From positions 1 through 43,456 of the forward strand of contig CAJOES010000003.1 in the NCBI GenBank assembly GCA_905233455.1: DNA of 43,456 nt. Reading direction: 5' to 3'. Positions within the stretch are counted from its first letter, which is position 1, and every line of letters begins with the position of its first letter. Origin of the DNA: an uncultured Synergistales bacterium (GTDB taxonomy: Bacteria; Synergistota; Synergistia; Synergistales; Aminobacteriaceae). The notes beneath the pieces were generated by a model. It did no database searches. It was not told the DNA's origin and was given only the letters and a program-made list of their open reading frames with translations. Shown here one piece after another: positions 26,579 through 34,964 of the stretch. A program made the position numbers and the translations under genes.

Positions 26579-28350
26579 GACAGCTCAAACGCTCCGGTGT
26601 ACAGCCTGTAATACTGTCCTCTAAGTCGTATCAATTCCTCATGAGTCCCCCGCTCTATGATCTCCCCGTGCTCCATCACAAGAATCAGATCCGAATTTCT
26701 CACGGTCGAAAGCCTGTGCGCAATCACAAAAACCGTCCTTCCCTTCATCAGTGCGTCCATTCCCCGCTGAACTAATGCCTCTGTACGTGTATCTATTGAG
26801 CTTGTAGCCTCGTCGAGAATCATCACTACAGGATTCGCCGCCGCCGCACGCGCAATAGCTATGAGCTGCTTTTGCCCCTGTGAGAGATTCGCGCCGTTGC
26901 CCGTAAGGTGTGTGCTGTAACCTTCAGGGAGTCTCCGTATGAACTCATCAGCACCGACAAGCCTTGCCGCCGCAATGCACTCATCATCAGTCGCATCAAG
27001 TTTCCCGTACCGTATGTTCTCCAGCACCGTCCCCGTGAACAGGTTGGTATCCTGAAGCACGATCCCCAGATTCCTGCGCAGTGATGATTTCTTCGCGTCA
27101 AGTATATTCACGCCGTCATAGAGTATCTCGCCCGCCTGAACGTCATAGAATCTCGGTATCAGATTCGCTATCGTCGTCTTGCCTGCTCCCGTTGATCCTA
27201 CAAGCGCGGTCTTCTGCCCGGGCTTGGCCGTCAGGGTTATGTCTTTCAGCACAAGCCTATCTGGAGTGTAGCCGAAATCTACGTGCCTGAACTCTATGCT
27301 CCCTTCTGCTTGTGTGCTGTCTATGGCGGCAGTTCCCGAATCATCTTCGGGCTGTGAGTCTGTAAGCTCGAATATCCTTCCGACACCTGCAAGTCCTGAC
27401 ACTATAGCGTTTAACTGCATGGACAGCATATTTATGCTCATGGCAAACTGTTTCGTCATGTTCAGGAACGGGATAGCAACACTAATACTCATGGGCAGAC
27501 CAGAAATGCTCACGTTCGGAACTCCTGAAAGTATCAGTATTCCTCCCGACAACGCAGTTACTACATAAAGAATGTTCCCTATGTTGTTCAGGATAGGGCC
27601 AAGAGTGTTGGCTCTCTTGTTTGCCTTGCTGGCTTCCGCAAAAAGTTCTTCATTTATCCTGCTGAACTCTTCAATGCTCTCTTTCTCACGGCAAAATACT
27701 TTTACCACCTTCTGACCGTTCATCATCTCCTCCGCAAAGCCTTCAAGTATTCCTGTGTTCTTCTGCTGCCTGCGGAAATTCCGTGCTGACCGGCCGCCGA
27801 CTCTCTTCGTTACTACCGACATAACAACTATTCCCGCTATAGTTACCAGAGTAAGCCACAGGGAGAAATACAGCATGATAGAGAGAATTGCAACCAGCGT
27901 GATTGAAGCCGTAAGCATCATGGGCACTGCCTGAGAGATCATCTGACGCAGTGAATCTACGTCGTTGGTGTAATGGCTCATGATGTCTCCGTGTGCGTTG
28001 GTGTCGAAAAATTTTACGGGCAGGTTCTGCATACGGTCAAACATCTTCCTGCGTAGTCTCACTAACACTCCCTGCGTTATCTCTGCCCCTAACTGTCCGT
28101 TGAGGAATGCTCCTGACAACGACAGAAAATAGAATCCCAGCAGAACAGCCAACAGCCTCACTACCTGAGAGCTTATATCGGCCCATGAAGAAGAAGCCCC
28201 GGATAACTCTATCAGGGCAATAATCTTCTGTATGAATATCGAAGGCACGGTGTTAATGGCGGCGCAAAAGAGTATAAGGAAGATTTCAGCGGGAAGTTTT
28301 ACGGGATAGAAAGAAAAAATTTCGCGTATCAGTCTCACAAGGTTCTTCAT
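26575..28350 (-). CDS. ABC exporter half-transporter (membrane domain fused to ATPase)
   Basis: The 591-residue protein has six predicted membrane helices in its first 320 residues and an ATPase with Walker A 'GSTGAGKTTIANLI', signature 'NLSQGQKQLIAIARA' and Walker B 'VVMILDEATSSID', plus H-loop 'VFVIAHRLSTV'. 'LSQGQ' in place of 'LSGGQ' is a common exporter variant. It resembles MsbA and multidrug exporters; no second half lies beside it, so a homodimer is likely. Its ATG overlaps the hydF stop by 4 bases, tying it to hydrogenase-maturation genes, but its substrate is unknown. Confidence 0.9.
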   Translation of the reverse strand: MKNLVRLIREIFSFYPVKLPAEIFLILFCAAINTVPSIFIQKIIALIELSGASSSWADISSQVVRLLAVLLGFYFLSLSGAFLNGQLGAEITQGVLVRLRRKMFDRMQNLPVKFFDTNAHGDIMSHYTNDVDSLRQMISQAVPMMLTASITLVAILSIMLYFSLWLTLVTIAGIVVMSVVTKRVGGRSARNFRRQQKNTGILEGFAEEMMNGQKVVKVFCREKESIEEFSRINEELFAEASKANKRANTLGPILNNIGNILYVVTALSGGILILSGVPNVSISGLPMSISVAIPFLNMTKQFAMSINMLSMQLNAIVSGLAGVGRIFELTDSQPEDDSGTAAIDSTQAEGSIEFRHVDFGYTPDRLVLKDITLTAKPGQKTALVGSTGAGKTTIANLIPRFYDVQAGEILYDGVNILDAKKSSLRRNLGIVLQDTNLFTGTVLENIRYGKLDATDDECIAAARLVGADEFIRRLPEGYSTHLTGNGANLSQGQKQLIAIARAAAANPVVMILDEATSSIDTRTEALVQRGMDALMKGRTVFVIAHRLSTVRNSDLILVMEHGEIIERGTHEELIRLRGQYYRLYTGAFELS

Positions 28351-29555
28351 GGATCAAACGGCTCTAAGCTCCTTCGTAATATTCCGTGCATTTCGGCGAT
28401 GGCAATGCCATAATTCACGATCGGCACTCCTGCAAGTTTAGCACCTTCAAGCCGTGAACGCATAGCCTGTTCATTGAGCATACATCCTCCGCAGTGCACA
28501 ATAAGGCTGTATTGCTTCAGGTCTTCAGGGTCAGGGAACTCACCGCCTGACGTGAACGCAAATTCCGGCTCTGAATGCGAGAATGCTTTTATCCATGCGG
28601 GCATTTTCTCCGTCCCTATGTCCCCGCACTGCCTGTGATGCGTACACCCTTCCGATATTAATACCTTGTCGCCGTCCTTTAGGCATGACAGCTTATCCGC
28701 CCCCTGCACTAATGCCTTCAGGTCTCCTTTGTACCGTGCGAACAGAATCGAGAATGACGTTAGCATTATGTCTTTCGGGACTATTGCGTCAGCCTTCCCG
28801 AACACCTGAGAGTCCGTGATGACTATTCGGGGCTTGGCCGTGAGTGCAGAGAGTACATGCGGCAGTTCATTCACCTGACACATGAACGCCGAACACTGCG
28901 CGTCGAGTATATCGCGTATGGTCTGCTGCTGGGGAAGTATCAGCCTTCCTTTAGGTGCTGCCTTGTCGACAGGAATAACCAGAATCACAATATCCCCTGC
29001 CGTAAGCAGATCCGCAACAAGCCTTTTGCTGTTCTCCCTGCGTTTTGCGATTGAGGCTATCCTCTCCTTGAGTTCGTTCACGTTCTCGCCGGTCAGGGCA
29101 CTGACATACAGCGCATTATTGTCCGGCCTTGACACGAGCATATCTGCCTTGTTGTGCGCAACGATATACGGCAGATTACGTTCCGCAAACACATTCAGCA
29201 GATCCCGTTCCGACTGCGTGAAGTCCTGCCCCGAATCATGCACCAATACAGCAACATCACACCCTGCAAGAACCTGATGCGTGCGTTTCACCCGGAGTTC
29301 TCCCAGTGTCCCTTCATCGTCGAGTCCCGGAGTATCCACTATCACTACCGGGCCGATCGGTAACAGCTCCATAGCTTTCCGAACAGGGTCGGTAGTCGTG
29401 CCCTTAATGTCAGACACGACCGCCAAATCCTGACCTGTTACGGCGTTGACGAGGGAGGATTTTCCCGCATTGCGCAGGCCGAAGAATGCTATGTGTATGC
29501 GTTCTCCTGAAGGCGTATCATTGAGGCTAGAACCTGAAGTCCCGTTTGTTGTCAT
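28347..29555 (-). CDS. hydF: [FeFe]-hydrogenase maturation GTPase HydF
   Basis: HydF is the scaffold that holds and delivers the two-iron H-cluster precursor. The 402 residues show the GTPase domain, 'GLRNAGKSSLVNAV' (P-loop, about 26), 'DTPGLDDEG' (G3) and 'NKADML' (G4), then a dimerisation region. The cluster-binding domain carries 'EGCTHHRQCGD' and 'VHCGGCMLN', the CxHx(n)CxxC ligands. It overlaps hydG by 29 bases and the ABC exporter by 4 bases. The client hydrogenase hndD is about 16 kb away in this window. Confidence 0.97.
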   Translation of the reverse strand: MTTNGTSGSSLNDTPSGERIHIAFFGLRNAGKSSLVNAVTGQDLAVVSDIKGTTTDPVRKAMELLPIGPVVIVDTPGLDDEGTLGELRVKRTHQVLAGCDVAVLVHDSGQDFTQSERDLLNVFAERNLPYIVAHNKADMLVSRPDNNALYVSALTGENVNELKERIASIAKRRENSKRLVADLLTAGDIVILVIPVDKAAPKGRLILPQQQTIRDILDAQCSAFMCQVNELPHVLSALTAKPRIVITDSQVFGKADAIVPKDIMLTSFSILFARYKGDLKALVQGADKLSCLKDGDKVLISEGCTHHRQCGDIGTEKMPAWIKAFSHSEPEFAFTSGGEFPDPEDLKQYSLIVHCGGCMLNEQAMRSRLEGAKLAGVPIVNYGIAIAEMHGILRRSLEPFDP

Positions 29556-30981
29556 TCTTCATGGCCTCAATATTTTCCCGCGCAATCTCCCTGACATTCT
29601 CACGCGGTATGCGCATAAGCTCCCGTTCAATCATCTCATAGCCCAGCTTCTTTGTCTCAGGCGAGGCGTAATCTTCAAGGTACTCCGTGAGCGTCATCAG
29701 TGCGTTGGGGTGGCAGCAATTGAGTATCTGCCCGGACTTGCACAACGCCATGAACCTGTCGCCTGTCCTGCCAGCCCTGTAACATGCCGTGCAGAACGAC
29801 GGTATATGATCCTGCTTCATGAGCCAGTACACTACTTCATCGAGCGTTCTCTGGTCGGAAACGTCAAACTGTTCTGTGTCGTGAGGCCTTTCCGCTTCCG
29901 TATAGCCTCCCACTGAAGTGCGCGAGCCTCCAGAAATCTGCGAGATACCTACCTGAAGCATTTTTGCCCGGACTTCTTCGCTTTCTCTGGTGGATATAAT
30001 CATTCCTGTATACGGAACTGCTACCCTGATACATGCGGCAATCTTCGTGAACACGTCATCAGGAATCGCGTTGTTGAACTCGTCCGGGTCAATGTCGTCT
30101 GCCGGTTTCACTCTCGGTACGCTGATCGTATGAGGCCCTACGCCGTGAACTGCCTCTAAATGCTCCGCGTGCATGAGCAGTCCCGCAAATTCATACTTGT
30201 AGCCTTCAAGCCCGAACAGCACGCCCAAGCCGACATCATCAATGCCGCCTTCCATTGCGCGGTCCATAGCTTCCGTATGATACGCGTAATCATGCTTAGG
30301 CCCGGTCGGGTGAAGTTCCTCGTAACGCTTCCTGTTGTAGGTCTCCTGAAAGAGTATGTATGTCCCTATCCCTGCCTCTTTCAGTTTGCGGTAATTCTCT
30401 ATGGTTGTTGCGGCTATGTTGACATTGACGCGGCGAATATCACCGTTCTTGTGATGGACGCTGTATATAGTCTTTATGCTGTCGAGTATGTACTCTATCG
30501 GGTTGTTGACGGGATCCTCTCCGGCCTCTATCGCAAGGCGTTTGTGCCCCATGTCCTGCAGGGCTATGACTTCTGCGCGAATCTCTTCCTGCGTGAGTTT
30601 CTTGCGCGGAATGGTCTTGTTCTTCGTGTGGTAGGGACAGTACAGACAGCCGTTGATGCAGTAATTCGACAGGTACAGCGGAGCAAAAAGCACTATCCTG
30701 TTGCCGTAGAACGCTAACTTTATCTCTTCAGCAACCTCATAGATGCGCTTGATCTTTTCGGGGTCTTCACATGCCAGCAAGACCGATGCTTCACGGTGAG
30801 TCAGCCCCGAACACGTGCAGCCCTTTTCGTTGTATTTAGGCCGTGCTTTCTCCAGAAGTGAATCGATTAGCGCAGAATCATCCTTGTGTGCCTGAGCGTA
30901 AATCAGCGTGTCAAGAATCTCATTATGATTGATGAACTCATCAGCTTTTAGTGATGCGGGATTGTATGTTGGTGCAGTCAT
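29527..30981 (-). CDS. hydG: [FeFe]-hydrogenase maturation radical SAM tyrosine lyase HydG
   Basis: HydG splits tyrosine to make the CO and cyanide ligands of the H-cluster. The 484-residue protein has the radical SAM cluster motif 'CINGCLYCPYH' (about 108) and the C-terminal second-cluster motif in 'CTACYRAGRTGDRFMALC' and 'NCCHPNAL'. The latter separates it from ThiH. Shine-Dalgarno GGAGGG precedes the ATG. It is the first gene of the minus-strand run; hydE is not present. Its promoter region is shared with the divergent glycosyltransferase gene. Confidence 0.97.
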   Translation of the reverse strand: MTAPTYNPASLKADEFINHNEILDTLIYAQAHKDDSALIDSLLEKARPKYNEKGCTCSGLTHREASVLLACEDPEKIKRIYEVAEEIKLAFYGNRIVLFAPLYLSNYCINGCLYCPYHTKNKTIPRKKLTQEEIRAEVIALQDMGHKRLAIEAGEDPVNNPIEYILDSIKTIYSVHHKNGDIRRVNVNIAATTIENYRKLKEAGIGTYILFQETYNRKRYEELHPTGPKHDYAYHTEAMDRAMEGGIDDVGLGVLFGLEGYKYEFAGLLMHAEHLEAVHGVGPHTISVPRVKPADDIDPDEFNNAIPDDVFTKIAACIRVAVPYTGMIISTRESEEVRAKMLQVGISQISGGSRTSVGGYTEAERPHDTEQFDVSDQRTLDEVVYWLMKQDHIPSFCTACYRAGRTGDRFMALCKSGQILNCCHPNALMTLTEYLEDYASPETKKLGYEMIERELMRIPRENVREIARENIEAMKNDNKRDFRF

Positions 30982-31055
30982 TTTTAGTTTTACCCTCCTT
31001 CTTTAGGGTCAGAGCGTGAATAAAAACTCTTTCCCGTCAGAAAATTTTTTGCATG

Positions 31056-31087
31056 ATTATAGCACTCATACAGTATTATGCTATAAT
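31056..31087. promoter_or_regulatory. Divergent extended -10 promoter pair in a 9-base inverted repeat
   Basis: ATTATAGCA (31056-31064) and TGCTATAAT (31079-31087) are perfect inverted copies 14 bases apart. Each arm is an extended -10 box (TGC-TATAAT), one facing hydG (minus) and one facing the glycosyltransferase (plus). The -35 region of each would overlap the -10 of the other, so firing may be mutually exclusive. No good -35 hexamer is visible for either. Confidence 0.55.
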
Positions 31088-31104
31088 TTCAAAAAATACA
31101 TGAA

Positions 31105-31128
31105 AAGGAGCTTGACAAAATCAAAATG
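31105..31128 (+). promoter_or_regulatory. Ribosome site and ATG upstream of the GACCA repeat
   Basis: AAGGAG ends at 31110 and an ATG starts at 31126 (15-base spacer, longer than ideal). The distance from the upstream TATAAT to the end of GGAG is 28 bases, identical to that at the neighbouring paralogue (32272 to 32300). The region also contains TTGACA-N16-CATAAT, which could alternatively be a promoter firing into the repeat. Confidence 0.5.
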
Positions 31129-31140
31129 GCCGTCATAATT

Positions 31141-31165
31141 GACCAGACCAGACCAGACCAGACCA
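31141..31165 (+). repeat. Five perfect tandem GACCA pentanucleotides (candidate phase-variation tract)
   Basis: GACCA is repeated five times without error, five codons after the ATG at 31126. With five copies that reading frame stops at a TAA soon after. With four or seven copies it would run without a stop into the glycosyltransferase frame. Short perfect tandem repeats of this kind change length by slipped-strand mispairing in other bacteria. Confidence 0.85.
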
Positions 31166-31229
31166 ATTTTATGTACTTATAAACCATATTAAACAAGTTG
31201 TAAAAAAATTCCTTTCAAGGCTTAGTTTA

Positions 31230-32192
31230 TTGAAATATATACAAAGAATGAAGCATAATTTTGGTTTCATTTTATGGCCTTTTGTGCGGTTCATATGGTA
31301 TATGGAACACATCTTGTTTAAGATATTCAAGAGAAAGAAAGAATACTGTATCCTTCGTTATTTAGGAAATGGAGCAGGTTTTTTTTGTTATTTCAATACG
31401 CTTCTGGGCGGTATTGCTTATGCAGACAGAAAAAATATGATTCCCATAATTGACATGAAATACATCAGAAACACATACCTTACTGATGATAAAGTAGGAA
31501 GGGTAAATGCGTGGGAATATTATTTTGAACAGCCGGCAAAAATATCTGCAGATGAAGTTCTTTCGCATGAAAGGTGTTTTATATTCGACCAGACACATTA
31601 CCTGCCGGGACCGCTTCAGAATCCTAATTTTTATTCTGGAAGAGGCGGTATGCTGAGTTACTGGCAAAAGATACGCAAAAAATACATTCGTTTAGCTCCT
31701 GCAGTTATAAACAGATTTGAGAATATGAAGATAAAGTACAAAGGCAAAAAAATACTTGGAGTACATATACGCGGAACTGATTACACAGTACTGAAACCAG
31801 CCGGACATCCTGTACAGCCTACACCTGAACAGGCGATAGACAAGGCAAAAGAAGCTATGCAGGAAAAAAATTTTGATATTTTATATCTTTCTACTGAAGA
31901 CAAGCGAATTATGTCGAAATTTCAAAAAGCATTCGGAGAAAAGCTGATATATCCCGAAAGCGAATATGTAGAATTTGATTATACAGGAAGCAATCACGGA
32001 TATATTGATTCGTATACTATCGACAGGGATAACGATAAATACCTGCGCGGCATGGAGTATCTAGTTTCTATATTGTTCCTGAGTCAGTGCGATGGAATAA
32101 TTTGCTCGCAATGCGGCGGTTCTACAGGAGCTTTCCTGTTTTCCGAAGGTTTCGATTATCTCTATGTCTTTGACTTGGGATATTATGACTGA
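31230..32192 (+). CDS. Fucosyltransferase-like glycosyltransferase, probably phase-variable (currently out of frame with upstream ATG)
   Basis: The called frame starts at a TTG (31230, AAGG upstream) and gives 320 residues. 'GVHIRGTDY' (about 183) and 'DILYLSTEDK' (about 225) match the HxR-type donor-binding region of the NodZ/FUT8/O-fucosyltransferase superfamily, so a GDP-sugar (perhaps GDP-fucose) transferase is likely. The frame remains open upstream to the GACCA tract, and residues encoded there ('VVKKFLSRLSLL') align with the paralogue's 'LMRKFIRNSKLL'. The true start is therefore probably the ATG at 31126, out of frame in this allele. A shorter product from TTG or ATG 31248 cannot be excluded. 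The acceptor is unknown; a cell-surface glycan is a reasonable guess. Confidence 0.8.
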   Translation: MKYIQRMKHNFGFILWPFVRFIWYMEHILFKIFKRKKEYCILRYLGNGAGFFCYFNTLLGGIAYADRKNMIPIIDMKYIRNTYLTDDKVGRVNAWEYYFEQPAKISADEVLSHERCFIFDQTHYLPGPLQNPNFYSGRGGMLSYWQKIRKKYIRLAPAVINRFENMKIKYKGKKILGVHIRGTDYTVLKPAGHPVQPTPEQAIDKAKEAMQEKNFDILYLSTEDKRIMSKFQKAFGEKLIYPESEYVEFDYTGSNHGYIDSYTIDRDNDKYLRGMEYLVSILFLSQCDGIICSQCGGSTGAFLFSEGFDYLYVFDLGYYD

Positions 32193-32268
32193 AGTATTGA
32201 TATGATAATTTTATTTTCATCTGCTACCTGGAAAATTTTTGGAGCATTAAAACACGTAAATATCTACA

Positions 32269-32300
32269 TGCTATAATTGCAAAAATTTGCTGTTATGGAG
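32269..32300 (+). promoter_or_regulatory. Extended -10 promoter and ribosome site of the paralogous glycosyltransferase
   Basis: TGCTATAATTGCAAAAA closely copies the sequence at 31079 (TGCTATAATTTCAAAAA). GGAG at 32297-32300 lies 11 bases before ATG 32312. No pentanucleotide repeat is present here. Confidence 0.55.
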
Positions 32301-32311
32301 TTATATAGCTT

Positions 32312-33215
32312 ATGAAACCATCAGGTAATTTCCATCCAATTAGATATATATTCAAACTGATGAGAAAATTTATCAGAAATTCTAAATTGCTTGATTTTCT
32401 GCTCAGAATAAGGACAAATTACCGCCTGTTCCTCTGGAAAGTCGAGTATGCACTCTTCAGCAGTATACGCAGAAGCAAAAAACTGTGCGTTATTTACATA
32501 GGCGAAACAAAAGCAGGCTTCTTTGCATGTTTTTTAAGAATCTTGTCAGGAATAGCATATGCTGACAGACATGCAATGATACCTGTAGTTGATATGAAGA
32601 ATCACTATAACGCTTATCTTGAGGAAGGAGAGCTAGGTAAAGTAAACACTTGGGAATATTATTTTATAACATAGACGGACAATTAGATTACTGGAGATAT
32701 ATATGCAGAAAATATATAGTACCTTCTCTTGCTGTACAAAATGAAATTGATAAGTTTAAGAAAAAATTTACGGGCAAAAGGGTTCTGGGAGTATCATTGC
32801 GCGGAACAGATTATGTAGTGCTCAAACTTCATGATCACCCTGTACAGCCGGAATCTGAGACCGTAATCACTAAAGCAGTAGAGGCAATGCGTGAAAATAA
32901 TTTTGATGCTTTATATCTATCGACTGAGGATAAAAACATTGTTGCAAGATTTCAGGAAGTGTTTGGTGAAAAGCTGCTGCTTCACGATGAAAAGTATGTG
33001 GATTTTGATTACAACTCTGACAAATGGATAACCCATTATTCAACCAACAGAGAACATGATAAATATCTTATGGGATTTGAATATGTAGTCTCAAAACTTC
33101 TGCTCATGGAATGCGCGGGTCTTATTACTACTATGACCTGCGGTACTACAGCATTAATGTGTATGTCCCAAGAATGGGAATATTTATATGTGTTGATTTG
33201 GGATATTACAGTTAG
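32312..33215 (+). pseudogene. Decayed paralogue of the fucosyltransferase-like gene
   Basis: Two frames together align with the preceding glycosyltransferase: frame one encodes the N-terminus through 'GIAYADRHAMIPVVDMK' and 'NTWEYYF', then stops; the other frame resumes at 'GQLDYWRYICRKYI' and carries 'GVSLRGTDYVVLK' and 'DALYLSTEDKNI'. About 45 codons present in the intact copy are missing at the junction (near 32670). A second frame change near 33195 separates 'YLYV' from a lost 'DLGYYS' and stop at 33213. With two lesions it is likely dead. The track ORF 32650-33312 runs on into the tRNA gene, which is an artefact of the lost stop. Confidence 0.8.
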
Positions 33216-33219
33216 AAGT

Positions 33220-33248
33220 TTGACAAAATTTAGGTTTGTTGCTATATT
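33220..33248 (+). promoter_or_regulatory. Strong sigma-70 type promoter of tRNA-Arg
   Basis: Perfect TTGACA, a 17-base spacer and TATATT, ending about 20 bases upstream of the tRNA. Confidence 0.85.
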
Positions 33249-33267
33249 CTCACAGTTGACTTTTTCA

Positions 33268-33343
<76 letters not shown>

Positions 33344-33372
33344 TAAGTTCCTCAATACGTACATCACCTCAC

Positions 33373-33410
33373 AAAAAATCCCACCCCGCATAGGAATGGG
33401 ATTGTTTTTT
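33373..33410. terminator. Bidirectional Rho-independent terminator (tRNA-Arg and M48 gene)
   Basis: AATCCCA pairs with TGGGATT. The plus strand continues GTTTTTTG and the minus strand continues TTTTTTG, so both convergent units can end here. Confidence 0.85.
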
Positions 33411-33417
33411 GTCCCTG

Positions 33418-34479
33418 CTACTTGAAGAATTTTGATGTAGGGTATTTCGCCCGCCCGGAGTTTATTGCCTTCAGCAGATTTTTGCGTATCTCGTCCGGCT
33501 GTGTCATGCCGTCAACCCTTCCGGCCGTGAAATGATTCCCGATATACAGCGAGCCGTTCTCCACATGAAGCTCATACGGTGCAAGCTCAAGCTGAAGGTA
33601 TCTGTCGAGTGTTCCGCGTATCCCCTCCATCATTGCTTTAGTCTCCGGATTCTTCCTGCCTGTGATCACAGCCTGCCCGTCAACCGTAAGCTGTATGTTG
33701 TAGTCCGTCTCCTGTATATTAGTCCTCAGCAGGCCGAGAGGATATTTGCGCTCAATCGGTATATTGCGGTCATGCAGGGTCTTCACTGTTGCACTGAGCC
33801 TTTTCGGTGTCTCCGGGTGATTCATGTATATTCCGTAGTCCGCTATGGGCTGCTTGTAGTCCTCCGCCATGAATTTTTCGAACAGCGTAATCATTCCCGT
33901 AGGAGGATACCCCGCCTGAATCACCGCCTCAAGCCCCAACCTGTCAGCTTCAGCCTCAAGGTCAATCGTATACGCGCTGGTTATAGCAACATTCGCCATC
34001 TGCGCAAGAACGATCGGAGCAACAGCACCTCCGCCGAGAATCATTACTGCCAGTGCACCTATCGTAACCTTTCTGCTTTCTGCCGCCATGCGCAAACTGT
34101 GTTTCCTGTCCGCGTGAATCATCTCGTGCGCCATAACTGCGGCCAGTTCAGAATCAGTGTTGAGCGCGTCAATTATCCCCGTCGTGAAGAATATGAATCC
34201 TCCCGGAAGGCAGAACGCGTTTAATGCTTCCGTCTTCACTAATCTTATCTCCCATGGGATGCGCCGGGACATGTACGGTTCAAGCCTCTTGTTGATCATC
34301 TGAAGTTTTGCCGTAACCGCCGGGTCAGACGTTAGCGGCCATTCCTGCTCTATCCTCTCGACTGCCTTGCGTCCTATAGCAATCTCTTTCGCAAGGTCAG
34401 CATCTCCGGAGAGTGCTTCAGCTCCCCAGCATTCAAGCGGCACAAGAAGGAACAGCAATACCAGTGCAAATTTCTTCAT
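33418..34479 (-). CDS. Exported M48-family zinc metalloprotease (BepA/LoiP-like)
   Basis: The protein (353 residues from M4) has a signal peptide 'MKKFALVLLFLLVPLECWGA' and an M48 zinc site 'HEMIH' (track residues 121-125). The third-ligand region is 'DLEAEADRLGLE', and 'GGFIFFTTGII' before the zinc site is typical. Such periplasmic proteases act in outer-membrane protein quality control. A C-terminal BON-like or TPR region is not clear. The ATG at 34479 overlaps the flgN-like stop (ATGA), making it more likely than the track start 9 bases upstream. It ends the gyrB-fliS-flgN run. Confidence 0.88.
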   Translation of the reverse strand: MKKFALVLLFLLVPLECWGAEALSGDADLAKEIAIGRKAVERIEQEWPLTSDPAVTAKLQMINKRLEPYMSRRIPWEIRLVKTEALNAFCLPGGFIFFTTGIIDALNTDSELAAVMAHEMIHADRKHSLRMAAESRKVTIGALAVMILGGGAVAPIVLAQMANVAITSAYTIDLEAEADRLGLEAVIQAGYPPTGMITLFEKFMAEDYKQPIADYGIYMNHPETPKRLSATVKTLHDRNIPIERKYPLGLLRTNIQETDYNIQLTVDGQAVITGRKNPETKAMMEGIRGTLDRYLQLELAPYELHVENGSLYIGNHFTAGRVDGMTQPDEIRKNLLKAINSGRAKYPTSKFFK

Positions 34480-34964
34480 CGTATCCATGATCCTCCCATG
34501 CGTGCATAACTTGCGGCGGCGTTCCTGCCATGTACCCTGTTCACCATCTGACCGCGAAGCCCGGCGTGAAGTTTGCTCATCTCTTCTACTGCTTCATTCT
34601 CGGCCTTTATGATGCTCTCGGAAATTTCGTGCGTCTGTTCGATCAATCCCGGCAGTTCTGCATCATCTGGGTAAAGCTCAAGCAGATATTTTCCGAAACC
34701 GTCAGGATTAGCTTTGCATTCAATTCCTGCTTCAGTGAATATGTCCCGCCACCCGTCAGCAAGCAGCTGAAGCTGTGAGATGATTTCGTCCTTGCGCTCA
34801 AGAATGGAAAATAACTCGTCCATATCACCATTAAGGACAATGGCCTCAAGTTCCCCTGAGATCATTGCCCTTAACATTTTGCAGAGTTTTATTTCTCTGG
34901 TGATTAATTCTTTTGCGCGGGTTAATACCTTATCCTGCAAGCGTAAAACTTCCGGCCTTTGCAT
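34476..34964 (-). CDS. flgN: FlgN-like flagellar export chaperone
   Basis: A 162-residue, mostly helical protein with a coiled-coil character ('KVLTRAKELITREIKLCKML' early, 'ILERKDEIISQLQLL' about 55, 'SIIKAENEAVEEMSKLH' late). This pattern and length match FlgN, the chaperone for hook-filament junction proteins, but no single invariant motif proves it. The position directly after fliS, overlapping it by 35 bases, supports the flagellar role. The C-terminus is basic and glycine-rich. The gene could alternatively be another flagellar helper protein. Confidence 0.65.
   Translation of the reverse strand: MQRPEVLRLQDKVLTRAKELITREIKLCKMLRAMISGELEAIVLNGDMDELFSILERKDEIISQLQLLADGWRDIFTEAGIECKANPDGFGKYLLELYPDDAELPGLIEQTHEISESIIKAENEAVEEMSKLHAGLRGQMVNRVHGRNAAASYARMGGSWIR

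Noticed and set aside
31112-31139. TTGACA-N16-CATAAT promoter directly before the GACCA repeat
   Set aside because: Kept only as an alternative. The conserved spacing of the upstream extended -10 and ribosome site with the paralogue is the stronger signal, and start mapping would be needed to prefer this one.
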